Shown here: piece by piece, positions 1 to 10,312 of the stretch
Layout: each line of letters begins with the position of its first letter
How positions within the stretch are numbered: position 1 is the first letter of the stretch
Assembly (NCBI RefSeq): GCF_964204645.1
Contig: NC_134026.1
Coordinates: 13,048,450 to 13,112,449, forward strand
Direction of reading: 5' to 3'
Length of the DNA: 64,000 bases
Source of the DNA: Tubulanus polymorphus
Lineage: Eukaryota; Nemertea; Palaeonemertea; Tubulaniformes; Tubulanidae
Notes under the pieces: model-generated
Seen by the model: the letters and a program-made list of their open reading frames with translations, nothing else
Database searches by the model: none
Told to the model about the DNA's origin: nothing
Program-made: the position numbers and the translations under genes

Positions 1-256
1 TAAATTTAGATTTATATATTACACCAGAGAATATAATAACTGTGATTAACCCAATTGTAATATATAAGTAATTATTTCTTCCAGTATTAGAAGAATTAGA
101 TGGATTATCATTCGAATCAATATCAGATAATTTCTGTGATTCATTTATATCAGTTAATTTCTTCGCTCTTTTTAATTCTTAAGATCTTTTACCCAACTCC
201 CTTGCCCATTTAATTTGTCTTTCGGATCTAGGCTTCTTCTTAACATCATCACTCAT
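1..256 (-). pseudogene. Small single-pass membrane protein of a virus-like element, partial and broken
   Basis: Read on the minus strand, an ATG at 256-254 opens a frame with a lysine/arginine-rich N-terminus (MSDDVKKKPRSER). An in-frame TAA falls at about codon 26. The frame then stays open through a Ser/Asn-rich linker into a hydrophobic stretch (YLYITIGLITVIIFSGVIY) of membrane-span length. It runs off the left edge of the window, so the C-terminus is not seen. The start overlaps the end of the next gene upstream by about 8 bases (see 249-847), a packing typical of small DNA viruses and not of animal genes. I infer it is part of the Polinton-like element. The exact family is not known to me. 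Confidence 0.45.
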
Positions 257-847
257 TTATTTTACTTAATTTTTGTTCTGATTCAATATCTTCTGATTTA
301 TTTTTATCTTTACATGCTATAGGTTTGATATTTAAATGTTATTACACCAGTAGAAATAAATGTCATTATTCCACCTAATTGGAATGAAGCGTATCAAACC
401 CATTTCTGTAATTCTGTCATAACTAAGTAGTCATTTTAAAATCACTATATAATTTATTTTCATCATCAATTGGTATTATCCGGTTACATAACTTAGAGTA
501 ACATTTTATAATACCATCACTAATAGAGTCATTTATTCGGGCTTATCTAGCTTCTTCATATATTTTGAAATGTTTGATTACTTTATCTTTGTTCATATGA
601 TCAAATTCTTGATACGTTATGATTTTTCCAATAAATTCCTTAGATTTTCCACCAGCAATTAGTAACTCTAGATGGCGCTTACAATATAAATAGTATTCGT
701 AATCAAAATTATGATTTTGAATACAATTAGTTGCTGCATTATCATTTAATTTTCAATTTTGGATGGAATATCCTTATTATCAGTAATGCCCAAATCTTCA
801 ATTGTCTTTTCAATATCAATACTATTCTAACTCGATTTCTTTGACAT
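249..847 (-). pseudogene. Conserved Polinton-like-element protein, frameshifted
   Basis: Starting at an ATG at 847-845, the minus strand encodes a protein broken by one early nonsense codon, at least one frameshift near 750 and further stops near 540-350. The best-preserved stretch (about 730-430) includes FDYEYYLYCKRHLELLIAGG and later ARINDSISDGIIKCYSK. I recall this pattern from proteins of integrated Polinton-like or adinto-like elements in cnidarians and other invertebrates, but I cannot name a function. The final codons read into the ATG of the downstream membrane-protein gene. That overlap supports the two being neighbours in one compact viral-style gene set. Identification rests on memory of family patterns; no search was possible. 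Confidence 0.4.
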
Positions 848-1517
848 TTATTTTAGAGAAAAGTGAAAAAATATTAATAGTATTATGAAATGATACTAGC
901 TAGTTAAAGTTAAAGAATTCTAGTATTGCCTAAAAATACTAGCTATTTAAAGTTGATGTTTTTTAATATTTTCTATTAAAAATCTATTTAATCTAGTGTT
1001 AATTAGAATTGCAAAAGAAAATATTAAAAATATAATAGAATTCACTATATAGTTGAAGTTATTGTTAATACTTTTTATTTAAATTAGGATTCAATATCTC
1101 ACTACTGTGGTCTATCTATAGGAGCGGTAACTATAACTGTCCAGATAAGTCATTTCGGATCCTCGATAATAAATCCTCAACTGAAAATCAATTTAACGAA
1201 AACACCGGGTGGAATTACTATTTCATAAACACATATATTTATTATGCAAATTGTAGCGATCGAAGATAGAACAATGGAGAACAATAGAAAAGCGGTCCTA
1301 GAAGACCGCTTTTCCTCAGTGCGCATGCGTCAATTATATAATTTATTCTGTAAACTACAACATTCAAACATAGAACTGTAAACAATCAATACAGAACAGC
1401 CGTCACCATCAACAACGACCGAACGACTAATGCATAACAATACAATATTAAAGCAGATTTACACAATCAAGATTACATTTTTTATATCTATATTACAAAG
1501 ATCTTCAGCGTTATAAT
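848..1517. other. AT-rich intergenic stretch, no gene seen
   Basis: No convincing coding frame. It holds a perfect 10-bp-arm hairpin at 1289-1314, followed 7 bases later by the word GTGCGCATGCGTCAATT, which recurs at 16,957 near a promoter-like cluster. Confidence 0.5.
1289..1314. repeat. Perfect hairpin AAAAGCGGTC/GACCGCTTTT
   Basis: Ten-base arms, AAAAGCGGTC and GACCGCTTTT, flank a six-base loop (CTAGAA). It sits between decayed element genes. It could be a transcript 3'-end hairpin of the element or part of a small repeat; its role is unknown. Confidence 0.5.
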
Positions 1518-1757
1518 TTATAATTTCGTCCAGAATTCTTTAATTACTAAATCGTTTCCAATCATTTCTTCAATTTCTGGCAAATAGTCGACAACTTCAC
1601 TAAATTTTAAACGTATTAATTGGAATTTTTCATATTCTATCAATCTTCCTACTCTTCTCAGTTTTCTTTCATAACCGGCGCTAATTTCTATATTCTTTTT
1701 AACCCAAGCCCCCCAAGAAATCCCCTCTTTATCGAACATGTCAAACCCTATAATCAA
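1518..1757 (-). CDS. Small element-associated protein of unknown function
   Basis: A 79-residue open frame on the minus strand. The body (GAWVKKNIEISAGYERKLRR, then a SEVVDYLPEIEEM segment and a final IKEFW) is charged, helical-looking and free of low-complexity sequence. It resembles a small protein class I have seen in invertebrate mobile elements, in which a GxWxxKNxxIS...YxxKL pattern is followed by a Trp near the C-terminus. The true start may lie inside or in an upstream exon, because the first residues (MIIGFDMFDKEG) are not distinctive. It lies 71 bases downstream of another minus-strand frame (1829-2476) and may be co-expressed with or spliced to it. Function unknown. Confidence 0.4.
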   Translation of the reverse strand: MIIGFDMFDKEGISWGAWVKKNIEISAGYERKLRRVGRLIEYEKFQLIRLKFSEVVDYLPEIEEMIGNDLVIKEFWTKL

Positions 1758-1828
1758 ATAACTCCCGAAAATGATGTGGTCCCGTAGGTGATTTGCTTTT
1801 CTTTTTAATATGGTCTTATAACTTATTT

Positions 1829-2476
1829 TTAATATATAAGTAATTTTATCAAATGAAATAACTTCTTCACTTTGTATTCTGGAAAGCTTAAATGTTCTGT
1901 TTCAATAATTAATTTAGATTTTAAAAACTTATTCAACTCTTCTCCACTCATTTTCTTAGTTTTCAATTTCTCGTGTCCTGACAGCAATTCAGATTCCTTG
2001 AGTCCCAACAGCAATTCCAGGTTTGTTGCAGGTAATTGTGGTAATCGTAGTTCGCGCGGTAATTGTTTATTACGAATTACATCACCCAGCATTTTCGCCA
2101 TTTCTTTATGATAATCCAAATGTTTTTGTAATTTTTTTAAAGTTTGTTTGTCAAAAAATAACTTGAGTTCCTTCCTCCATTTCTGTTGAATCCTGGGTTT
2201 CACTATCCATCGGTTCTGATTCCCCTTCCGATGGTTGAATGGAATTTCTGGTCGGTCTCTGTATTCCATTTCAATCTTAAAGATGTCGTGAAAATGAATT
2301 ACTGTACTCAGATATGTTAAAAGTACCCCTTTCCCTACTTCATAATAACTACAAAAAAAAACGGTACTTACATTTAGATTTAGAACTGTAAACTGTGTTT
2401 CGAGAGAGAATATCCTATGCGTTCTGTATATGTGAATGTTGATTTCTAACTGCCAACGTGGCGCACGTTCGACCAA
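1829..2476 (-). CDS. Unrecognised helical, Lys/Leu-rich protein
   Basis: Open for 215 codons on the minus strand. The first 69 residues look like non-coding DNA read through (hydrophobic, irregular), so I favour the internal Met at 2269, which opens MEYRDRPEIPFNHRKG. From there the protein is strongly charged, with repeated Leu/Lys helices and a Pro/Leu motif (ELRLPQLPATNLELLLGLKE). No catalytic signature or membrane span is visible in that part. A splice acceptor just upstream of 2270 is possible but not proven. It neighbours the 1518-1757 frame on the same strand. It could belong to the virus-like element or to a separate transposon inserted in it. Confidence 0.35.
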   Translation of the reverse strand: MVERAPRWQLEINIHIYRTHRIFSLETQFTVLNLNVSTVFFCSYYEVGKGVLLTYLSTVIHFHDIFKIEMEYRDRPEIPFNHRKGNQNRWIVKPRIQQKWRKELKLFFDKQTLKKLQKHLDYHKEMAKMLGDVIRNKQLPRELRLPQLPATNLELLLGLKESELLSGHEKLKTKKMSGEELNKFLKSKLIIETEHLSFPEYKVKKLFHLIKLLIY

Positions 2477-2705
2477 ACTGATTATTTCTGTACGTTAACC
2501 TGGATGGTAACAGGCGTTCTTTTATGATGAAGTTAACTAATTCCTTACAAATGAAAACAATCATGCGACAGATGTTTTTGTAATCAACTATATACATACA
2601 GGGCTCAAATAGAGTTGCCGGTTTTCTAACCACTGATTAAAACCTCAGAATGCGGTTGATTCTGCGAACTACTATTCCATAATTCAACAAATGTCTTTGC
2701 TTTAT

Positions 2706-3293
2706 CTAATTGCTCCAAATATAACTGTAAATATAGTTCGTTTTTTTCCTAATATTTTCTACTTTTTCTAAAGGTCTTAAATTTCTCCAATTCCAGATTA
2801 GCTTCTGATTGTGTTCATCATTCATGTTGAATTTCGATATTGGTAAAACATGGTCTATTTGAAAGTATTCGCCATAATTGTTGATATTCATTTCATCATT
2901 AAACTGATATACAATCCATGATTTTAAGAATTCATCTGAACAACCCAACAAATTAGATAGTGTTGCTGAATGCGTTTCTTTGTTGAATAATTGTGTTAAT
3001 GTAGACCGTAAACATTGTTTCATTTTAAAATTAAGATCTGTTTTATATCTTTCTCTCATATATTCTGTCATATAATCATTATAATGTTTTCTATTATCTG
3101 CCCGATATTGCTTAGTATATAGTTTAATACAAGTTTTGCAGCAATATTGAAAACTATCTTTGCTAATCTTACGCATACTAAATTCTGTTATAGCTAATTT
3201 ATCTAATTCACATTTAGAACATTTCTTGTAGTATATATTTATAACACCAGTGTTATTTGTAATATTGATAGTTTGTGATTGTTCTGGCTCCAT
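2706..3293 (-). CDS. HNH endonuclease with N-terminal zinc ribbon
   Basis: An intact 195-residue minus-strand frame. Two CxxC pairs (C25/C28 and C52/C55) form a probable zinc ribbon, followed by a basic Tyr/Arg/Lys-rich linker. Near residues 115-165 there is a patterned block: LLGC...FLKSWIVYQF, a NxxNYGEYFQIDHVLPIS core, then NLRPLEKVENIRKK. DH in the core plus the following N and N/R residues match the HNH (beta-beta-alpha-metal) nuclease fold. Similar CxxC-HNH proteins are common in large DNA viruses, phages and Polinton-like elements, where they act as homing or packaging-type nucleases. It is the least damaged gene of the left cluster and its Met1 is the natural start. Family assignment is firm; its role in this element is inference. 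Confidence 0.75.
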   Translation of the reverse strand: MEPEQSQTINITNNTGVINIYYKKCSKCELDKLAITEFSMRKISKDSFQYCCKTCIKLYTKQYRADNRKHYNDYMTEYMRERYKTDLNFKMKQCLRSTLTQLFNKETHSATLSNLLGCSDEFLKSWIVYQFNDEMNINNYGEYFQIDHVLPISKFNMNDEHNQKLIWNWRNLRPLEKVENIRKKTNYIYSYIWSN

Positions 3294-3373
3294 TTTAATA
3301 TCAAATATTTGTTACTAAATTGATTTTAGAAGTTATTCATTTATATGTTATTCATATATATGAACATTATTAG

Positions 3374-3527
3374 GAGTAATAGGGAATATGTTGTTTCATA
3401 CCAAAGGTTGAAGGGGCGAGTGAGTAAAAAATGAAAAATAAATTCGAGCGTGCGAGAATTTATTTTTCATTTTTTATGAGCTCGACCCTTCGACCTTTGG
3501 TATGAAACAACATATTCCCTATTACTT
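3374..3527. repeat. Foldback element with ~70-bp inverted arms
   Basis: The sequence from about 3374 (AGTAATAGGGAATATG...) is repeated in reverse complement up to about 3527. The arms are near-identical, with a central turn around 3446-3454. It interrupts the capsid-like frame at 3460-3813, whose last 22 or so residues are encoded by the right arm. It looks like a small inverted-repeat insertion. Confidence 0.8.
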
Positions 3528-3813
3528 CAAATAAAAAGACAGTTTGTGGACCAATTTTTATAGTTGATTTTTGTATCAAATATCTACCGACATTATCTAC
3601 AACATAATGATTACCATGACCGGTTACTTCTATATCAGCTGATAAATAAATACTATTTGGCACATGAAAAGTATTTTGTGTTAATCTCGGAATTCTAACA
3701 TATAAAGTTTCATTTAGATTAATATTACTCGGGTTATGAGTAATTATATGATGGGATGTGTCTGCATTAGATATTCTAGAATTCTTAGAAGGATTTATAT
3801 AACATCCACTCAT
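3460..3813 (-). pseudogene. Capsid-like protein N-terminus of a Polinton-like element, truncated by a foldback repeat
   Basis: The minus-strand frame starts at 3813 and shows a short polar leader, then a beta-rich block including LYVRIPRLTQNTFHVPNS, ADIEVTG and a VVDNVGRYLIQK segment. The pattern 'RIPxL...VPxSxxL...NNxxRxLIxKxxIKxG' resembles the N-terminal jelly-roll start of major-capsid-like proteins in Polinton-like elements of invertebrates. A second copy of this N-terminus lies at 62,683-62,940, and homology continues into its upstream spacer. Here the frame is cut at about residue 90 by the foldback repeat (3374-3527), which supplies an artificial tail. The full capsid protein would be several times longer, so the gene is dead. 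Capsid assignment is by pattern memory and is moderate. Confidence 0.45.
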
Positions 3814-3835
3814 TTAAGAAAAAAAAGTAATTATT

Positions 3836-4400
3836 TATTTTACTAGTCCAAATATAATTGCACTTACAACTGTAATTAAAAATGATATTACATGTTATGC
3901 AGCAAAACTAATAATATTACCAGCAGATATAAATATAAAACTAACAATTGATGCTATAAACTCCAGGTAAAGCTGCAGCAGATTTTATAGATAGCTCCTA
4001 TAAATATTTTGTTAATTTTGTTAATACATCTTTAACTTTATCTTGTATAAAATTATCATAATTTGGTGGTTAATCTGGTTTATTAGGACTTGGTGTAGAT
4101 TTTAATGAATTTGATATAGCTAAACCAATTGGAGTAAATATCATAGTTACAGCAGTTAAAATTAAAAGAATTGTTATACCTTCTAATTTAAATAATATTC
4201 TTATCCTATATTTGAATGATATTTCAGAATTTGGTTATATTAATAAATCTTTATGATTTTTAAAAAGATTTAAAGTTTTTCTTAATCATATGATTTTAAT
4301 AATAAATCTTCTTCTTTCTGTAAATCTTATCTTAAATCATCAATTTCTTTTTCTAAACGTTTTTTGTATATATTCCATTTCATCAATTACTTCACAAGAT
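3836..4400 (-). pseudogene. Coiled-coil/two-membrane-span element protein, frameshifted
   Basis: Three minus-strand frames, used in turn, give a continuous-looking protein. First comes a Lys/Glu coiled coil near 4400-4290 (YKKRLEKEIDDLR). A hydrophobic segment follows near 4175-4110 (ITILLILTAVTMIFTPIGLA), then a Pro-rich and charged linker, a KSAAALPG motif near 3975, and a final hydrophobic stretch ending close to 3840. The stop lies about 20 bases before the ATG of the capsid-like frame, so the genes were tightly packed. The layout (coil, membrane span, KxAxALPG, membrane span) recalls a membrane protein found beside capsid genes in Polinton-like elements. Multiple stops and shifts make it a pseudogene. 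Confidence 0.4.
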
Positions 4401-4509
4401 TTTAATTGTTCTAATCCTTTATTTGATTTAGATGATTCATCTTCTAAATTTTTTGATTTCTAATAATTTTATTGTGTGCAATTTTATCAGCTAATTATTG
4501 TATACCTTT

Positions 4510-5363
4510 AATTTCTCTACGTTCTTTTTCAGGAAATATTTCTAAATCGTCATCATTAAAATCAATTAATCCTTTTTTCTTATAAAAGTTGCCTTTGATT
4601 TGTTCCAGTTTCAGTATTATCTAAAACACTATGTATCTCTTCTTCAAATGAAGTAACTGTTTATATCATTCTATTTTCTGTTAATTCTATTTGTTGAATA
4701 CCTTTTTTTCGATTTTTCTAGTGTTGAAGATCTTAATTTATCTAATCTATCTGCAATCTCTTTTTCATTTTCTAGATAAACAAAAGTAGGATTTAAATGG
4801 TGAATATTCAATACTCTGTTTTTCATTATCAATTGGTCTATATTCTTTTTTTTTCGATTTTATCAACTGCAATAATTCTGATAAATTCTGCACCACCTCT
4901 TGATTTTTCAACTGTAGATCTTGCTAAAATCCCAGGTTTATACAAATTTTCTCTTCCCATTTTAGATATTTCTAATGATACTTTTTTATTATTCAATTCA
5001 ATTTTATAATACCATGCATCTTTTTTTATTCTAAATTATCCATTAAAATGGATCATCTCTTTGAATTTGGTTTTGCATATTTCCTGATCAATTGAAAATA
5101 ATGAATTTTTTGGTAGAATTTCTTCAATAGATTCATGTAATGCAATATCTTTCAAATGATTTATGATGTTTCTTAATCTTGTTCATAATCACTATCATTA
5201 TCGCCATCACTAAAAGCAACTTCATCATCACAATCGTCATCACTGAAATTAGAATTATATGATGTTTCATTATCATTATTAAAATCGGTTTCAATAAATC
5301 GGGTTGTTGTTCATCAGTTATACCAGTATCCATACCGATATCCTCTCCACCTTCTGCATCCAT
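4510..5363 (-). pseudogene. Acidic element protein, frameshifted
   Basis: The ATG at 5363 opens an acidic N-terminus (MDAEGGEDIGMDTGITDEQ). One frameshift near 5285 moves the acidic, Asp/Asn/Ser-rich continuation into another frame, followed by a conserved-looking block (about 5130-4790) in a third frame that includes FRIKKDAWYYKIELNNKK and YKPGILARSTVEK. Later stops scatter down to about 4510, where DDDLEIFPEKERREIK is still readable. It is the first gene seen in this minus-strand series apart from the fragment at 6433-6880. Function unknown; the acidic leader and mixed alpha/beta body do not match anything I can name. Confidence 0.35.
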
Positions 5364-5764
5364 TTATAGAATATAATTGTCCACCTATTTAATTCCAATA
5401 CGTTAAAGCTAATTTAATATTTTCATGTGATTTATTATCACTATTATCTTTAATTATTTCATGTTGAATATTATCAGTTTTATATTTTCTGTTGTATTAT
5501 AATCTTTCAATTCAGAATTATCATATAATTTAATATTTTAGTTTTAATATCTGTTTATTGCATATGTTTTTTTATTTTTATCACCTTCCAATTATTTTGG
5601 AGCAGTAATAATCTTTTTATTAATATCATTAAAACCAAATGAATTATTTATTCCAGCAGTTTAATAGGATTATTAAAGCCAATTAAATGTCCCATTTTTG
5701 ATATTGAGTCATTAGAAATAATTAAAAAATTTGGTCCAATACAATAATTTAATACAAGAGATCT
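5364..5764 (-). other. Further decayed minus-strand coding sequence
   Basis: Very AT-rich. Short readable pieces on the minus strand include FLIISNDSISKMGHLIGFNN near 5735-5675. It is probably the C-terminal part of another gene of the same element, with frameshifts. No intact frame. Confidence 0.3.
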
Positions 5765-6432
5765 ACGGATCTTAATATCTCCGGCGCAGAATGTTATCTT
5801 TGTAATGTATAGGCGCCATCTGATTGATGCATCTTAAGGGTTTTCCTTGAACACTTCATGGATGTGTAAAATCTGATGATTTCAGTGAACAACATCATCG
5901 AAATCTAATCAGCAATCATCGCGAGGTTTGGGCCTATTCGATTGTGCGTGCATAATCTTCCGTGAAGTAGCTTATCGATTGAATCTTCGGTTATTTGCAT
6001 AATGAAATAGATATGGGGAGACAAAATCGATACTACGGCTATCAAATTAAAAATAAACATATAAGACTCTCCCATGACTGGGAAATGAGAAACTAGAACC
6101 GAGCAGATTAATAGATGAGAAGATTAAAAGACCGGTTTGTCTGCATCAATCGAATATGCCCGTTTACATTGATTGACAGCGGGAGCTCAGCCAACCGCAG
6201 GGTGCAGTTATTTAACTTCAATGTAACGTTGTACATCGGCCTTCTAGCCGTTTTATGAAACAAAATGCTCCTTGAAATTTCTTTAAAAATCGCCACAAAT
6301 TCGTCGATTTCTCTTAAATGAACGCAATATTCAAAATTCCATTTCCAACAGATTTTAGCCGCATGATGAAGCTACATTTTGCACATAAACATAGTAGATT
6401 GCATGACTTCGTGTCAAAGTTATAACCTCATT
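5765..6432. other. Insert of different composition, no gene seen
   Basis: GC content rises and the minus-strand element sequence stops at about 5765, resuming at about 6433-6480. This suggests a ~0.7-kb unrelated insertion. Neither strand has a persuasive reading frame, and clear terminal repeats were not found by eye. Confidence 0.35.
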
Positions 6433-6880
6433 TGTTAGCAAATATTCGATTTTTGGACCCATTACAACATCTCGGGCAAATAACGTGAGATTTATCTAAA
6501 TACTTTTGATATCTTAAGATATTTTCTGGAATTGATCTATTTTTATCATTAAGAATTGAATCTTCAAATAAAACTTTAAATTTTTTTTGTGCATCAAATT
6601 ATGTATTTAAATTTCCAATTATTGGTGATCTTGTTTCAACTTGTGCGCCTAAAATACAAATTAAATAAACTCTAATAGATTGATTTATTCTTTGTATACC
6701 AGATTTTGTAAAACGTCCGCTATTTTCTAAAATAGATAAATCAATCCATTATTATTTTCTTGTTGTACATTATTATAATATTTTGGTAATTCATTCCAAT
6801 TAAATGTTCTTAAATCTGTATTTTCTATTATCTTACCAAATTCTTTAGTATATAATATTCCATCAGGTTCGAGGGACTAG
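6433..6880 (-). pseudogene. Decayed element gene resuming after the insert
   Basis: The minus strand again gives AT-rich coding-like sequence. A piece near 6870-6770 (LYTKEFGKIIENTDLRTFNW) and, after a frameshift, pieces near 6720-6490 (GIQRINQSIRVYLICILGAQ and ENILRYQKYLDKSHVICPRC) read as an ordered helical protein ending in a CPRC motif. It has the composition and strand of the genes at 249-5764 and I take it to be part of the same virus-like element. Broken by at least two shifts. Confidence 0.35.
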
Positions 6881-7860
6881 AAAATGTCAACAAAACGAAC
6901 TAACTGTAAGATATAAGAGCAATGAGCTGGATGTCAAGCTGAAGTCTATATTTTAACTGAATAGCATTTATAAAATTACATGGGCTTATATAGTAAGATA
7001 GGTTGAAAAGAATAAGGTTTACTATAGAAAAATAGTGCCAGACACTGATTTTGCACAACACCTTGGACCTCGGTGAACTAATTACAAATACTTGTGGAGT
7101 ACATGCAACCATAAACTTACTGGGAATAAATACGGTGGACAGATTGAAAGATCAATATAAAATAAATGACCATAAAACAGGCATAATAATGTGATAAATC
7201 TGAAACACCTGTCTTATCTTCAAGGTCAAATGCCCTCTATTTCGTACTTTTTGAGATCTATTTTCTAAATGGTACTTTGATATGTAAATGACGACCTGGG
7301 ATCGACCTTATGGAAAAAGATTTACTTATTTGTCTTAAATCAGTAAAATTAGATAACTGGTTCATTGACCTATATATCCTATGCAGCTGAATGCGAGCGC
7401 TGCGAACATGAGTCATCTTTGCCAAACAGACATACGTATATGAACTCATGTATAGCCTTTATATAAAATATATAGAACAACATCACTCCTTCGCTATATT
7501 CACAGCTCTACTGTTAACTGGCTATCCATTGTATGTTTATTGTGTCATGTATAACGGTAGCACACTATAAACCAGAAAGAATTGAGGAATCTCAAACAAC
7601 TCCTAAAAGGATTAAATACGCTATGGACGTTGGTTGCGATGCAAGATTACAGACAGTAACTCATTAGATTACCGGTATTTCAGACTTTCAGTGCTTATTT
7701 CAGTGCTTTCAAGAAAATGTACTAAAATCAAAATTAGTAACAAACTTTCAAACCCAGTAATAACCATTTATACACGTATCACATTCAAAAATTAGATTTT
7801 ACACAATGTTCTATTTAGAGGGCATTTGACCATTAATAAATCGTAATGTACAAATGTTAA
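6881..7860. repeat. Region with a ~610-bp inverted-repeat element
   Basis: A perfect 16-bp inverted repeat, GGTCAAATGCCCTCTA at 7224-7239 and its complement at 7816-7831, brackets about 610 bp with no convincing ORF. It looks like a non-autonomous DNA transposon (MITE). No clear target duplication was seen. The rest of 6881-7223 holds nothing recognisable. Confidence 0.4.
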
Positions 7861-8260
7861 CGATAGGTGGCATATCTATCGCTCTCTTGGAAAGAATCCT
7901 TTGTTCTGGTGAGTTGTAACGTATCCTTTCATCGGTTCAAGACTTCTATAATCCCCTATTCAAGCGGCAACTCGCACTGATTTTAGATAATCATACATTC
8001 AAACGTCAATTGTTACAGTTGGTTCCAAGGTTGGAACATGGTTCCATGGCAGCTTGTTACAGGAAACTATAAATCGTTATTCAGGGGTATAGTTGTGGGG
8101 TTGGCACGTGAGTTCCCACCTCATTCTCCTGACCTAACACACCTTTATTTCTTTCATGGGATATGTTAAATCTCTTGTGTATGTTCCATATGGAGGTCGT
8201 CTGAAGGATAAATCCAAATTCAATCTTGGGTACGTTCAGTCAAAAATCCATAGTAGCAAG
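7860..8260 (+). pseudogene. Mariner/Tc-type transposase relic (C-terminal part)
   Basis: Broken plus-strand reading with a diagnostic block at 8107-8151: REFPPHSPDLTHLYFF. This matches the PPRSPDLTPLDFFLWG segment around the last catalytic acidic residue of mariner-like DDE transposases. Frameshifted continuations then resemble the usual GYVKSLVYVP. Upstream pieces near 8010-8070 (a WFQDGA-like reading) fit the preceding QDGAP motif but need frame changes. No intact frame longer than about 20 codons remains. Terminal repeats were not located. Confidence 0.5.
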
Positions 8261-10312
8261 AACAGTACAAATCAAATTTTCTAATGAGTACATATATTTA
8301 TTGTAGAGAACTTTTTCGTGAATTATATAATCCCCTTTTTCAGGCATAGTGCAAGTGACATTTTTAAGTGTCATACTGGTATTTATACAGAATAAGACAA
8401 GAGACAATTACAAACAATATTAAACTAGTATGTGACTATGCCACGTATGTCTTCCAGGGTTAAGCAAACAGTAAAATGGAAAGAAATTAGAAAATTCAAA
8501 ATGGTCGATGACCACCATTCTTTGACATAACTATTAAGTGATACATAACGAGAATAAAGAGTAATTAGTTTTCATACAATCCAAATTACGGAGTGACCTG
8601 AGTGACTTTTAACTACATGAAAATAAAACCTGATCCATGTTCATATGATTGTTGATCGAGGGAGGGCTGTTGTTTTTTTAAATTGTTAATCCAAGCGTTA
8701 GCAGAAAACGACTACCAATTTAAGTAGTGTTGATGTCACATAAACGAACATATTTGTAGACAATAGCTTTGAAGGATTTTGGGGTGGGGTATTTCAGCGA
8801 GAATAAATTATTGATTTTAGTGGTTGCAAACGAGCATTGCAGGTCTATTTGGAAATTGATTTGAATAGATTTGTGAACTTTTGAGAATAGAAGGGAAACC
8901 CATATCCGGTAGAGACATGAATAGAAATACTATCTAGGGATATTTTATTACATTCCTTAACTATAGATGGCACCTGTGGCTGGTAGTTGGCGACGTAAGT
9001 TGGCTAAGGAAATTGTCAAACAAAAACAATAAGTTTGATCAAATTGTTTCTGGAAAGCATGTGTTTGTTGCAAAAACTATTGCAATGAATAGTTCTTTGC
9101 GGTTTTAGTGATATCATTGTAATTATCATCCAAACTGTAACATTTATTGTAAATGAATGGAAGCATTTCAAATAAAACGATAGAAAATTTACCAAACCAC
9201 CATGGCCATTCCCCCACTCGATCCTGCCCCATAGGCTGTGAAGACTGCAGACCCGAAAATTGCAGTCATATTCATGTTAGAATATCATAATCTTCGATAA
9301 TAAATTGCCCATGGACAAAGTGTGGTTTACCTTGAAAATAGAGGTTGTTTGGAGTAAGGGCATTGCTTGAAAAATCTTTTTAATTCGTGACTTCAAAATT
9401 TCTAGAAGTTTATATTGTATTTCATCTTTCTTAAAGAATTATTTTGTAGTCAAATAAGACCAAAGATAAACATTTGTTTATGGTCTACGTCCAAAAATTC
9501 GTAGGGTACAGGTAGGCGCGGCGGGGAAACTATTTTATATTTTCAAAAAAATATTTTTCACAATATGAAAAAAATATTCAAATAAAATTCATATGATGTC
9601 ACATGTCACAGGGTGGCTGAATATGAGTCTTGGGAAAGAAACCTATTCCAATGTATGGCTAAAACACCGGGCATAGTATTAGATCGTTTTAAATCCTGGA
9701 AGCTACCGCTACAATATTCAGACCTCGACCTATACCTATAGTCTGCTGCTTAGTATTTTCAGGTCACAAGAAATTACAATTTATTACAAATTCTATCAAA
9801 CAGAAAACACAGCGCTCATCCTCTGCTACGACAATTATTCAGCCTGTTATCATACCAAATGTGCACGCGCCAAGCAGCGTTACAACATCACCAAATAGTA
9901 GTCTAGTAAGACCGTCTGTTTGTGTGTACAACAGTCTATTGTTTAGCACTCCAGTCCCGTGCACGTGGAGGCCTTGTGAAGTAAACATTCGCTTCACTTC
10001 AATCTCAATCAACACAATCACCGGGTATTAAAATGAAACAATACCTATGGCGATATGTGAAATAATTATATTCTCACCAGCAATGAGCATTTAAAATTCG
10101 CACACACCTAGTCCAATGAAACGTTCGCCATAAATGGCTTCCCCCATAATTATTTTAGTACCTCCGGAATTCCCCGTATATCCCGAAAAACAGCCAATCA
10201 CATTCGCTCGTAGAGACGACGCCCCCAATTGAGGTCATTGCAATTTTATACGCAAGAGCTAAGAATTTTCCCGCCAAAAACAGTTTTTCGTCAAATTTAA
10301 AAAAAGTTGACC
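8261..10312. other. About 2 kb with no recognisable gene
   Basis: Mixed single-copy-looking DNA. Short open frames (for example minus strand 9839-10,021) show no motif. Nothing repeat-like was matched to other parts of the window. Confidence 0.5.

Noticed and set aside
5133-5363. Ile/Met-rich membrane protein at the end of the acidic ORF
   Set aside because: The hydrophobic Met/Ile stretch is the acidic Asp-rich coding sequence read in the wrong frame after a frameshift.
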